Below, in pieces: positions 8,300 through 15,147 of a stretch of 34,765 bases of DNA; the first letter of the stretch is position 1, and the number at the start of each line of letters is the position of its first letter. The DNA is from Streptomyces sp. PH10-H1 (lineage in GTDB: Bacteria > Actinomycetota > Actinomycetes > Streptomycetales > Streptomycetaceae), in NCBI RefSeq assembly GCF_030063355.1, contig NZ_JASISZ010000059.1, positions 17,188-51,952 of the forward strand. The letters run 5' to 3'. The translations under genes were made by a program, and so were the position numbers. Under the pieces are notes generated by a model. That model did not search any database. It had not been told where the DNA came from and saw only the letters and a list, made by a program, of their open reading frames with translations.

Positions 8300-8343
8300 T
8301 GGAGCGAGGGGTGGAGCGAAGTTCTGAGGGGCGCGCCGTGGCG

Positions 8344-8859
8344 TCAGGCCAGCGGGCCGATGCGGAACAGCTCCTCGGAGCCGTGCCCGTCGGGGAACAG
8401 GGCGCCGGGGAAGAGGACTTCGCGGTCGACGGGTGCGCCGTGCCGCTCGGCGAAGGAGGCGAACAGCCGCTGCGAGGCCGCGTTGTCCGGAGTGATCGTG
8501 GTCTCGACGCGGCGGATGCCACCTGCGGCGACCCGTACGGCGAGGTGGTCGAGCATCGCCGCGGCCAGACCGCGGCCGCGCTGCCCGGCATCGACGGCCA
8601 CCTGCCAGACGACCAGCGTCTGCGGCGCCTCGGGGCGGATGTACCCGGTCACGAAGCCCACCGGAACGCCATCCGCGGAGCGGGCCACCACCGAGGTGCC
8701 GGCGAAGTCGCGGCACCACAGCAGATAGCTGTACGAGGAGTTGAGGTCGAGGGTCTGTGAGTCACGGGCAATACGCCACATCGCTCCGCCGTCCTCGACA
8801 GAGGGGGCGTCGAGGAATGCGGGAGCGGCGGGCGATTTCAATTCCGTAGCGGCGTTCAT
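8344..8859 (-). CDS. ectA: L-2,4-diaminobutyrate N-acetyltransferase EctA
   Basis: EctA is a GNAT-fold enzyme that acetylates the gamma-amino group of 2,4-diaminobutyrate using acetyl-CoA. The 171 residues cover the whole family domain. The substrate end is DGGAMWRIARDSQTLDLNSS and YSYLLWCRDFAGTSVVAR. The acetyl-CoA loop is WQVAVDAGQRGRGLAAAML, and the typical tail is ETTITPDNAASQRLFASFA followed by EVLFPGALFPDGHGSEELFR. The start is the ATG at 8859; no strong ribosome site is visible upstream, so a leaderless or weakly initiated mRNA is possible. It is the first gene of ectABCD. Confidence 0.96.
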   Translation of the reverse strand: MNAATELKSPAAPAFLDAPSVEDGGAMWRIARDSQTLDLNSSYSYLLWCRDFAGTSVVARSADGVPVGFVTGYIRPEAPQTLVVWQVAVDAGQRGRGLAAAMLDHLAVRVAAGGIRRVETTITPDNAASQRLFASFAERHGAPVDREVLFPGALFPDGHGSEELFRIGPLA

Positions 8860-9201
8860 GCGGAATGAACCTACCGAGCAGAAAGAGGAATTGCATGGGG
8901 CCAGGGTCTTTACGTGTCGAGAGGCTCGTGTTATCGCGCGAGCGGGCGCGGGTGGCCAAGATCCAGTCGAGAACCGGGGATTTGTCAGGACATTACCGGT
9001 CTATTCGACTGCGATGTGGAGTCCGTCACATCACCAGGGCACCACCGGAATCGTTCCGGAGCATTAATGAAATCTTGGCGTTTACACCTCGGAAGGCTGG
9101 GCAGAAGCCATTCGGGAGAAGGCTTCCGGGGTCTTCCGGAGAATTCTCCCTGGAGAGGTTGGAATTCCCGGAAGTGGTTTTCGTGTTTTTCTGACGGCGT
9201 T
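8860..9201. promoter_or_regulatory. Gene-free region upstream of ectA, likely holding the ect promoter
   Basis: I see no convincing gene in these 342 bases; the short open frames lack codon bias and recognisable products. The region is visibly richer in A+T than its neighbours. It contains a 12-base perfect palindrome GGAGAATTCTCC (9138-9149), nested in a larger inverted repeat CTTCCGG (9133-9139) / CCGGAAG (9169-9175). That structure could be the 3' hairpin region of something lost or a regulatory site. The osmotically controlled promoter of ectABCD must lie here if transcription starts close to ectA, but I cannot name its -10 and -35 with confidence. Confidence 0.5.
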
Positions 9202-9485
9202 CTACTCGGACAGCGCCGTGCCCAGTGCGGCCACGCTCCGCGCGACCACGGCGGGATCCGCGTCGGGGCCGTAGTGGTTCACGCGGATCATCTCCATGGC
9301 GAGCGCGCCGCCGCCCGCGACGAGCGGGACCGACGGGTCCAGGGCGAGCGTCCGCGCCACCAGCGCGGTGGCATCGGTGCCCGCGGGCACCCGCAGCGTC
9401 GTCGCGACCGGCGCGGCGTCCCGCAGAGCGCGCACATACGGTCCCAGGCCGCCGCCGATGGCGAGCGCGCCGTCGCGAGCGTACC
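9202..9485 (-). pseudogene. C-terminal fragment of a PLP-dependent (class V, AGXT-like) aminotransferase
   Basis: Reading leftward from about 9485 to the stop at 9202, the frame encodes about 93 residues: DGALAIGGGLGPYVRALRD, then APVATTLRVPAGTDATALVA and EMIRVNHYGPDADPAVV. This resembles the small C-terminal domain of alanine-glyoxylate-type aminotransferases, including the R-x-N/G-H-x-G element before the last helix. The active-site domain with the PLP lysine is absent. Upstream of 9485 the same frame runs only through the leader and antisense of the neighbouring amidohydrolase gene, and no start codon with a ribosome site is seen. I interpret it as the 3' remnant of a deleted gene. The family call is moderate, from motif memory. 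Confidence 0.65.
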
Positions 9486-9508
9486 TCCGACCTTTTAGGG
9501 TGCTGGGC

Positions 9509-10609
9509 ATGAGTGTCATGGGTGATCGCGGGGCGCTGCACGTCAAGGGCCGGGTACTGGTCGGGCCGGAGGACGTCAGGGACGAGGTGTGGGTGCTGGA
9601 CGGCCGGATCTCGTACGACCGGCCGGCCGGCACGCGGGAGATGACCACCGTCGAGGGCTGGGCACTGCCCGGCCTGGTCGACGCGCACTGCCATGTCGGC
9701 CTCGACACCCACGGCCCGGTGGACCAGCAGAGCGCGGAGAAGCAGGCGCTGACCGACCGCGAGGCCGGCACCCTCCTGCTGCGCGACGCCGGGTCGCCCT
9801 CCGACACCCGTTGGGCCGACGACCGCGAGGACCTGCCGCGCATCATCCGGGCCGGCCGTCACATCGCGCGGACCCGCCGCTACATCCGCAACTACGCGTA
9901 CGAGATCGAGCCGGGCGACCTGACGGCGTACGTCCGCCAGGAGGCGCGGCGCGGCGACGGCTGGGTGAAGCTCGTCGGCGACTGGATCGACCGCGAGGCC
10001 GGTGACCTGACGGCCTGCTGGCCGCGCGGCGCCCTGGAGGAGGCGATCGCCGCCGCCCACGAGGAGGGTGCGCGAGTCACCGCGCACTGCTTCGCCGAGG
10101 ACTCGCTGCGCGACCTCGTCGAGGCGGGCATCGACTGCGTCGAGCACGCCACCGGGCTGACCGAGGACACCATTCCGCTCTTCGCGGAACGCGGCGTCGC
10201 CATCGTCCCGACCCTGGTCAACATCGCGACGTTCCCTTCGATGGCGGCGGGCGGCGAGGCCAAGTTCCCGCGGTGGGCCGCCCATATGCGGCGCTTGCAC
10301 GAACGCCGCTACGACACGGTGCGCGCCGCGTACGACGCCGGCATCCGGATCTACGCCGGCACGGACGCGGGCGGTTCGCTGGCCCATGGCCTGGTGGCGG
10401 CCGAGGTCGCCGAACTCGTCAAGGCCGGTCTCCCGCCGGTCGACGCCCTTTCCGCCACGACCTGGGCGGCCCGCGAATGGCTCGGACGCGACGGCCTCAC
10501 CGAGAGTGCCTCCGCCGACCTGGTCGTGTACGCCGCCGACCCGCGCGCGGATGTGCGGGTGCTGGCCGATCCCCGGCGCATCGTGCTGCGCGGACGTGTG
10601 GTGGGTTGA
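9509..10609 (+). CDS. Amidohydrolase family protein (imidazolonepropionase/prolidase-like)
   Basis: This 366-residue metal-dependent hydrolase has the amidohydrolase TIM-barrel fold. The metal ligands follow the family order: the HxH of LVDAHCHVGLD, the lysine-containing WVKLVGDWID strand, His in RVTAHCFAED, His in CVEHATGLT, and the last Asp in YAGTDAGGSLAHG. An N-terminal beta-sandwich strand (ALHVKGRVLVGPEDVRDEVW) and a C-terminal one (ASADLVVYAADPRADV) flank the barrel. The start is the ATG at 9509 with AGGG 8 bases upstream; the frame is open further left only through the aminotransferase relic. The substrate is unknown; related proteins act on cyclic imides, dipeptides or imidazolone-type compounds. 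It is followed by a long inverted repeat and then a separately promoted secreted protein, so it is probably monocistronic. Confidence 0.9.
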   Translation: MSVMGDRGALHVKGRVLVGPEDVRDEVWVLDGRISYDRPAGTREMTTVEGWALPGLVDAHCHVGLDTHGPVDQQSAEKQALTDREAGTLLLRDAGSPSDTRWADDREDLPRIIRAGRHIARTRRYIRNYAYEIEPGDLTAYVRQEARRGDGWVKLVGDWIDREAGDLTACWPRGALEEAIAAAHEEGARVTAHCFAEDSLRDLVEAGIDCVEHATGLTEDTIPLFAERGVAIVPTLVNIATFPSMAAGGEAKFPRWAAHMRRLHERRYDTVRAAYDAGIRIYAGTDAGGSLAHGLVAAEVAELVKAGLPPVDALSATTWAAREWLGRDGLTESASADLVVYAADPRADVRVLADPRRIVLRGRVVG

Positions 10610-10674
10610 CGCAGCGTTACGCGGAGCGGCCGTTGGTCGTTGTGCACCATCGCGTACGCCTCCGTGCGTCAACC
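10604..10674 (+). terminator. Possible terminator or mRNA hairpin after the amidohydrolase gene
   Basis: Ten-base perfect inverted arms GGTTGACGCA (10604-10613) and TGCGTCAACC (10665-10674) enclose about 51 bases. The left arm includes the amidohydrolase stop codon (TGA, 10607-10609). There is no T-run, which is common in Streptomyces. The long loop makes it weaker evidence than a simple hairpin. Confidence 0.4.
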
Positions 10675-10754
10675 GGGGTGGGGGCCGTCATCACGTGGCA
10701 CGGGTGACGGGTGGGAACGGCCGTGCAGCAGGATTCGAAGACAATGCCGGAAAC

Positions 10755-10813
10755 CACCCGTATGGGTGAACTCGCTTCAGGTAGTCGCCAGTTCACTCTC
10801 AGTGCGTAAATAT
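10755..10813 (+). promoter_or_regulatory. Candidate promoter/operator region of the LAETG-protein gene
   Basis: The 284-base gap before the secreted-protein gene contains a small palindrome CACCC-GTAT-GGGTG (10755-10768). An overlapping inverted repeat GTGAACT (10766-10772) / AGTTCAC (10790-10796) is followed by the A+T-rich TAAATAT (10807-10813), which could be a -10 element. It lies about 80-140 bases before the GTG start. The regulator is not identifiable from the sequence. Confidence 0.4.
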
Positions 10814-10893
10814 GGCGGGACCGAGGTCGCCGGCGAGCGCGTTGTCCCCTTCAGCGCCGCCGCCGACTCCAAGCCACTCGTGGGGGTTCCACC

Positions 10894-12090
10894 GTGTACA
10901 GCTCCAACTTCAGCCTGCCCGCACGCCGTTCGGCCGCCGCCATCGGCGCGGCCGTCGCGCTGGCGGCAGGTGCCCTGGCCGCCGCCCCGGCGTCCCAGGC
11001 GAACACCTCCGGCGCATCCGGTTCCGGCGGTTCCGGCGGATCCGGCGGCGGCAGGTCCACCGCGACCGTGCTGCGCGCGGGTCTTGACGTATCGCTGTTG
11101 AACAAGACGGTCGACGTACCGTTGAACGTCTCTCTCAACGATGTGAAGGCACCGGCCGACGCCAATGAGACCGCGCTCACCGCGCAGCTGGACGGTGTGG
11201 ATCACGGCAAGCCGTTCAGCATGCTGCGGGCCGATGTCGCGACCGCCAGGGCCACGGCCGACGCCCGCAAGGCGGAGGGATACGCGAACCTGGCCCGCGC
11301 CGAGGTGCATGTGCCGGGTCTACCGCTGCTGTCGTTGATCAAGATCGAGGCGGTCACGTCCAAGGCGGCCTGTGAGGCCGGAAAGAAGCCGACCGCTTCG
11401 TCCACCCTGGTCGGGGTGTGGGTCCTCGGCAAGAAGATCACCCTGACCGCCACGGGGACGACGAAGGTGGCGGTGCCGGCGGTGGGCGAGGTCAGCCTCG
11501 ACCTGTCGAAGACCGAGACCACCTCGCGTACCGCGGCCGCCACCGCGCTGGAACTGACGGTGAAGGTCAACCCGCTCAATCTGAACGTCGCCGATGTCAG
11601 CGGCAAGGTGACGCTGGTCAGGGCGACCTGCGAGACACCGACGGTGGTCGATCCCACGACGGGCGGGGCGTCGAATGGCGGGGCCTCCAACGGCGGGGCC
11701 TCGAATGGCGGCGCGTCGAATGGCGGGGCCAGCGGCGGATCCAGTGGGGGCTCCGACGGCGGCTCCAGCGGCGGGCGTTCGTCCGGGGGAGCGTCGAACG
11801 GTGGATCGTCGGGCGGTGCCGACTCGGGTGGCGCCACCGGCGGCCAGTCCGGCTCCGGCGGCGGCAGCGGCGGTTCGGGCGGATCCGGCGGGGGCGGTGG
11901 GAACGGCGGTAGCGGTGAGAGCGGTGGGAGCAAGCCTCAGACCGGGCCCGGTGCCCAGAACCTCGCCGAGACCGGCAGCAGCTCCAACACCCCGCTGTTC
12001 GCCGCGGGCGCGGCCGGTCTCGTCGCGGTCGGCGGAGGCGCGCTGTACCTGACCTCGCGCCGCCGTAAGGCAGCGGAGGAGGACGTGTAG
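10894..12090 (+). CDS. Secreted LAETG-anchored surface protein (SCO1860 family)
   Basis: The 398-residue product has an export signal: a basic start (LPARRSAAAIGAAVALAAGA) and cleavage near APASQANTS, so about residues 1-36. A Gly/Ser spacer follows, then a folded domain at about residues 60-250 with repeated beta-type strands (VSLLNKTVDVPLNVSLNDVK, TATGTTKVAVPAVGEVSLDL) and two cysteines. A Gly/Ser/Asn-rich wall-spanning linker runs from about 257 to 350. The C-terminus is a sortase sorting signal: LAETG, a hydrophobic helix (FAAGAAGLVAVGGGALYL) and a basic tail (SRRRKAAEE). LAETG is the class E sortase motif of high-G+C actinomycetes, so the protein should be covalently attached to peptidoglycan. 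The GTG start follows a GGGGG stretch. The family name SCO1860 is recalled, and its role is unknown. Confidence 0.92.
   Translation: MYSSNFSLPARRSAAAIGAAVALAAGALAAAPASQANTSGASGSGGSGGSGGGRSTATVLRAGLDVSLLNKTVDVPLNVSLNDVKAPADANETALTAQLDGVDHGKPFSMLRADVATARATADARKAEGYANLARAEVHVPGLPLLSLIKIEAVTSKAACEAGKKPTASSTLVGVWVLGKKITLTATGTTKVAVPAVGEVSLDLSKTETTSRTAAATALELTVKVNPLNLNVADVSGKVTLVRATCETPTVVDPTTGGASNGGASNGGASNGGASNGGASGGSSGGSDGGSSGGRSSGGASNGGSSGGADSGGATGGQSGSGGGSGGSGGSGGGGGNGGSGESGGSKPQTGPGAQNLAETGSSSNTPLFAAGAAGLVAVGGGALYLTSRRRKAAEEDV
11662..11721 (+). repeat. Four tandem 15-base repeats coding GGASN
   Basis: Codons at 11662-11676, 11677-11691, 11692-11706 and 11707-11721 each encode Gly-Gly-Ala-Ser-Asn with only synonymous differences (for example GCG/GCC, TCG/TCC, AAT/AAC). 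They start the flexible wall-spanning linker of the LAETG protein. Copy number is likely to vary between strains. Confidence 0.95.
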
Positions 12091-12151
12091 ACGTCCGGAT
12101 CCGACCGGATCCGGGCCCGAGGGGGACTCGGGGGGCCGAGGGGGAATGGGA

Positions 12152-12181
12152 GAGGGCGGCGCCGTTGTCGGCGTCGCCCTC
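12152..12181 (+). terminator. Strong hairpin terminator after the LAETG-protein gene
   Basis: A 13-base stem (left arm 12152-12164, right arm 12169-12181) with loop TTGT pairs fully apart from one G-U wobble. It lies 61 bases after the LAETG-protein stop and about 86 bases before the kinase start, so it should separate the two transcripts. Confidence 0.75.
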
Positions 12182-12267
12182 TACTGTTGTCGCCAGGGGA
12201 TCGCAGACAGAGTTCGCAGGGTTCGCGCGGGGTTCACACCGGGCGGGCCGGGGGGTCGGGGGTTGCG

Positions 12268-15108
12268 ATGGACAGCGCGCTGTTCGGGGACAGGTACGAG
12301 ATCAGGGAGCTGCTCGGCTCCGGAGGCATGGCCCGGGTCCATCTCGCGTACGACACCCGGCTCGGCAGAACCGTCGCGCTCAAGACGCTGCTGCCGGAGC
12401 TGGCCCGTGACGCCGACGCCCGGCGCCGCTTCGCACGCGAGGCGCGGGCCGCCGCCGGGCTCAACCACCCCGGCATCGTGACCGTCCACGACCAGGACGA
12501 AGTGCGGACGGGCGAGGACATCGTGCCGTACCTCGTGATGGAGTACGTCGACGGCAGCACCCTCGCCGACCTGGCCCGCAGCCAGGTCAGGCTCGACATC
12601 GAACGCGCCGTCAGGATCACCTGCGACATCCTGGACGCGCTCGCCCACGCCCATTCCCGCGGGCTGGTACACCGGGACGTCAAGCCGTCCAACGTCCTGA
12701 TCACCTCGTCCGGTTCCGTCAAGGTCGCCGACTTCGGGATCGCCCGCGTCGTGCACTCGCTGACCCGGATCACCGGCACCGGATCCGCCCTCGGCACCCC
12801 CGGCTACATGTCGCCGGAACAGATCGAGGACCGTGAGGTCGACGCCCGCAGCGACCTGTACGCGGTCGGCTGCATGCTGACCGAACTCCTCACCGGCACC
12901 GTCCCGTTCCCCGGTCCGACACCGCTCACGGTGATGTACGCGCACGTCCACACGACCCCGCAGCCGCCCTCGGCGCGGAACGCGGCCGTTCCGCCCGAGC
13001 TGGACGCGGTCGTCATCTCCGCCCTGTCGAAGAACCCGGCGCTGCGCCCGCGCAGCGCGGCCGCCATGCGCGACGATCTGGCCGGTTGGCTCGCGGGTCC
13101 CGGGGGCGCCGCCACCCCGGCCCCGGTCCCCGCCCAGCGACCGGTCGTGCCGCTGCACCCGGCCTACAACCCGCCGCACACCCCGCCGCACACCCCCGCG
13201 CCGACCCCGACGCCGCTGACCCCGCCGGCAGCGGCGCGTCCCGACCAGCGGTTCCCGTCGCAGCAATGGGGCATGGCCCCGCCCGGGCCCTCAAGGTCCC
13301 CCGGGCCGCGCGGGCCGCGCCTGCCGAGCAAGGGCGGCCGTCGCGCACTCATCGCCGTCTCGGCGGCCGTGGTGCTGACGATCGGCGCGGTACTGGCCGT
13401 CCGTCTCGGCTCCTCGGCGCGCCCGGCAGAACACACCGTGACGGCTCTGGACCTCATCGGCAAGCGCACCACGGGCACCGGCTACAACGGCGCGGTCGAG
13501 GGCACCGTCAACCCGTCCACCGGCAAGGGCGGCACCCTCAAGCTGATGTCGTACTACGCCCCCGACTCCCTGGACCCGGCGCGCTCCTACTCACCGCTCG
13601 CCTGGAACCTGGACCGGCTCATGCTGCGCAAGCTCATGGACTTCGCCCCCCAGCCCGGCCAGGCGGGCGTCGCGCTCGCTCCCGACCTGGCCACCGCTGC
13701 CGGCACGATCGGCGACGGCGGCCGCACCTACACGTACACCCTGAAGAAGGGCGTGACCTTCGAGGACGGCACGCCCATCACGTCCAAGGACATCAAGTAC
13801 GGCATCGAGCGGACCTTCGCGACCGACCTGTACCGCGGCGGCCCCACCCACCTCAAGGACCTGCTCGACCAGGGCCAGTCCTACCCGGGCCCCTACAAGG
13901 ACACCGACCTGGGCCAGCTGGGCCTGAAGAGCGTGCTGACCCCGGACGACAGCACCATCGTCTTCCATCTCGACGCGCCCTTCGCCGACTTCCCCTATGT
14001 GCTGGCGCTGCCGATGTCCTCGCCCGTGCCGCAGGCGAAGGACACCAAGGACAGCTACGAGAAGCAGCCGGTCGCCAGCGGACCGTACAAGATCGGCTCC
14101 TACGAGCCCGGCAAGAAACTGCACCTGGTGCGCAACGACAAGTGGGACCCGGCCACCGACGGCATACGCACGGCCCTGCCCGACGTCATCGACTTCACCG
14201 TCTCGGCCAGCCGCGAGGTGGTCGACAACGCGCTGCTGAGCGGCGACGCCGACCTCGACCCCGCCCAGGCCGGCGTCGAGGACGCCACCCGTTCCAAGAT
14301 CCTCGCCAGCGACAGCCTCAAGGCGAACGCGGACTTCGCGCTGGTCGGCGCCGTCCGCTACTTCTCCCTGCAGACCGCCGTCGCGCCGCTGAACGACTAC
14401 CGCTGCCGCTGGGCGGTGCAGTACGCCGCCAACCGGACCGCGCTGCACGACGCGGGCGGCGGAAAGGACGCCGGGGATGTCGCGGGCGGCATGCTGCCGC
14501 CCACCGTCGGCGGCTACGACCCGCACCTGAACACCTTTGGCACGGCCACCGGCCAGAGCTATCCGGACCTCGCCAAGCGCCAGTTGTCCGACTGCGGCCA
14601 CGCGTCTGGGTTCGCCACCACCATCGTCACGGCCAACGGCAACCCCCGGACCAAGGCCATCGCGGAGAACCTGCGCACGCAGCTCGCCGCCGTCGGGATC
14701 ACCGCCAAGACCGAGTACCCCGAGCCCGCGGACCTGTACGACACCCTCGCCGACCAGAAGAAGATCAAGGACCGGGGCTGGGGCATCGTCCTGACCACCT
14801 GGCAGGCCGACTGGCCCACCCCGGCCGGCTTCCTGCGTCCGCTGCTGCTCACCGGCAACCCTTCCAACTACGCCGCCCTCAGCGACCAGCAGCTGAAGGA
14901 CCTGATGGACGAGGCCGACGCCAAGACCGACCGCAATGCCGCCGACAGCGTCTGGCGCACCGTCGACTCCACCTCCCAGGACCGGGGCACCCTGATCCCG
15001 TTCCTCTATGTGCGGCAGCTCAACTACCGCTCACCGCGGCTGACGAACGTCTATCTCCACCCGGCGCTGGGCGGAGTGGACATCCAGGCGCTCGGCATCA
15101 AGAACTGA
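12268..15108 (+). CDS. Transmembrane Ser/Thr protein kinase fused to an extracellular ABC-type solute-binding domain (SBP_bac_5)
   Basis: This 946-residue protein starts at the ATG 12268, after a GGGGG stretch. Residues 9-270 are a complete Hanks-type kinase: glycine loop GSGGMARVHLAYD, ATP lysine Lys39 in VALKTL, catalytic Asp137 in VHRDVKPSN, Asp155 in VADFGIARV, and the activation segment end GTPGYMSPEQ. A Pro-rich juxtamembrane linker spans about 275-355. One transmembrane helix spans about 360-381 (ALIAVSAAVVLTIGAVLAV). The outer part, about 415-946, is a family 5 extracellular solute-binding protein of the oligopeptide/nickel type: GGTLKLMSYYAPDSLDPARS, KGVTFEDGTPITSKDIKYGI, VASGPYKIGSY, LHLVRNDKWDP. 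Most actinobacterial kinases of this form carry PASTA or other sensors. Here a transport-type receptor probably senses a ligand outside and signals through phosphorylation inside. No permease or ATPase genes accompany it, which supports sensing over import. Confidence 0.94.
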   Translation: MDSALFGDRYEIRELLGSGGMARVHLAYDTRLGRTVALKTLLPELARDADARRRFAREARAAAGLNHPGIVTVHDQDEVRTGEDIVPYLVMEYVDGSTLADLARSQVRLDIERAVRITCDILDALAHAHSRGLVHRDVKPSNVLITSSGSVKVADFGIARVVHSLTRITGTGSALGTPGYMSPEQIEDREVDARSDLYAVGCMLTELLTGTVPFPGPTPLTVMYAHVHTTPQPPSARNAAVPPELDAVVISALSKNPALRPRSAAAMRDDLAGWLAGPGGAATPAPVPAQRPVVPLHPAYNPPHTPPHTPAPTPTPLTPPAAARPDQRFPSQQWGMAPPGPSRSPGPRGPRLPSKGGRRALIAVSAAVVLTIGAVLAVRLGSSARPAEHTVTALDLIGKRTTGTGYNGAVEGTVNPSTGKGGTLKLMSYYAPDSLDPARSYSPLAWNLDRLMLRKLMDFAPQPGQAGVALAPDLATAAGTIGDGGRTYTYTLKKGVTFEDGTPITSKDIKYGIERTFATDLYRGGPTHLKDLLDQGQSYPGPYKDTDLGQLGLKSVLTPDDSTIVFHLDAPFADFPYVLALPMSSPVPQAKDTKDSYEKQPVASGPYKIGSYEPGKKLHLVRNDKWDPATDGIRTALPDVIDFTVSASREVVDNALLSGDADLDPAQAGVEDATRSKILASDSLKANADFALVGAVRYFSLQTAVAPLNDYRCRWAVQYAANRTALHDAGGGKDAGDVAGGMLPPTVGGYDPHLNTFGTATGQSYPDLAKRQLSDCGHASGFATTIVTANGNPRTKAIAENLRTQLAAVGITAKTEYPEPADLYDTLADQKKIKDRGWGIVLTTWQADWPTPAGFLRPLLLTGNPSNYAALSDQQLKDLMDEADAKTDRNAADSVWRTVDSTSQDRGTLIPFLYVRQLNYRSPRLTNVYLHPALGGVDIQALGIKN

Positions 15109-15126
15109 GCCTCCTGCCCAGGGACC

Positions 15127-15147
15127 GACGGTCGGCGACCGGCCGTC
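15127..15147. terminator. Hairpin between convergent kinase and cobC ends
   Basis: A 9-base stem GACGGTCGG (15127-15135) / CCGGCCGTC (15139-15147), with one T-G wobble and a 3-base loop, lies in the 37-base gap between the converging stop codons and touches the cobC stop. It could serve both strands. Confidence 0.5.

Noticed and set aside
6978..8591. 537-residue version of EctB starting inside ectA
   Set aside because: The first 111 residues are ectA read out of frame plus the repeat spacer; the family N-terminus begins at GTG 8258.
8762..8959. 65-codon frame overlapping the ectA start (contains MQFLFLLGRFIPHERR)
   Set aside because: Looked like a possible leader peptide, but it runs well into ectA in another frame, has no good ribosome site and ends with shadow composition.
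9026..10672. 548-codon - strand frame opposite the amidohydrolase
   Set aside because: The amidohydrolase on the + strand has all metal-binding motifs; this frame has none and crosses the aminotransferase relic in a different frame.
11662..11930. GGASN/GGS repeat DNA considered as a CRISPR or mobile repeat
   Set aside because: Repeats are contiguous, codon-phased and synonymous, encoding the flexible linker of the LAETG protein; there are no spacers.
12181..13266. 361-codon - strand frame opposite the kinase domain
   Set aside because: It is antisense to the conserved kinase motifs and its translation is Arg/Gly/Val-rich without family resemblance.
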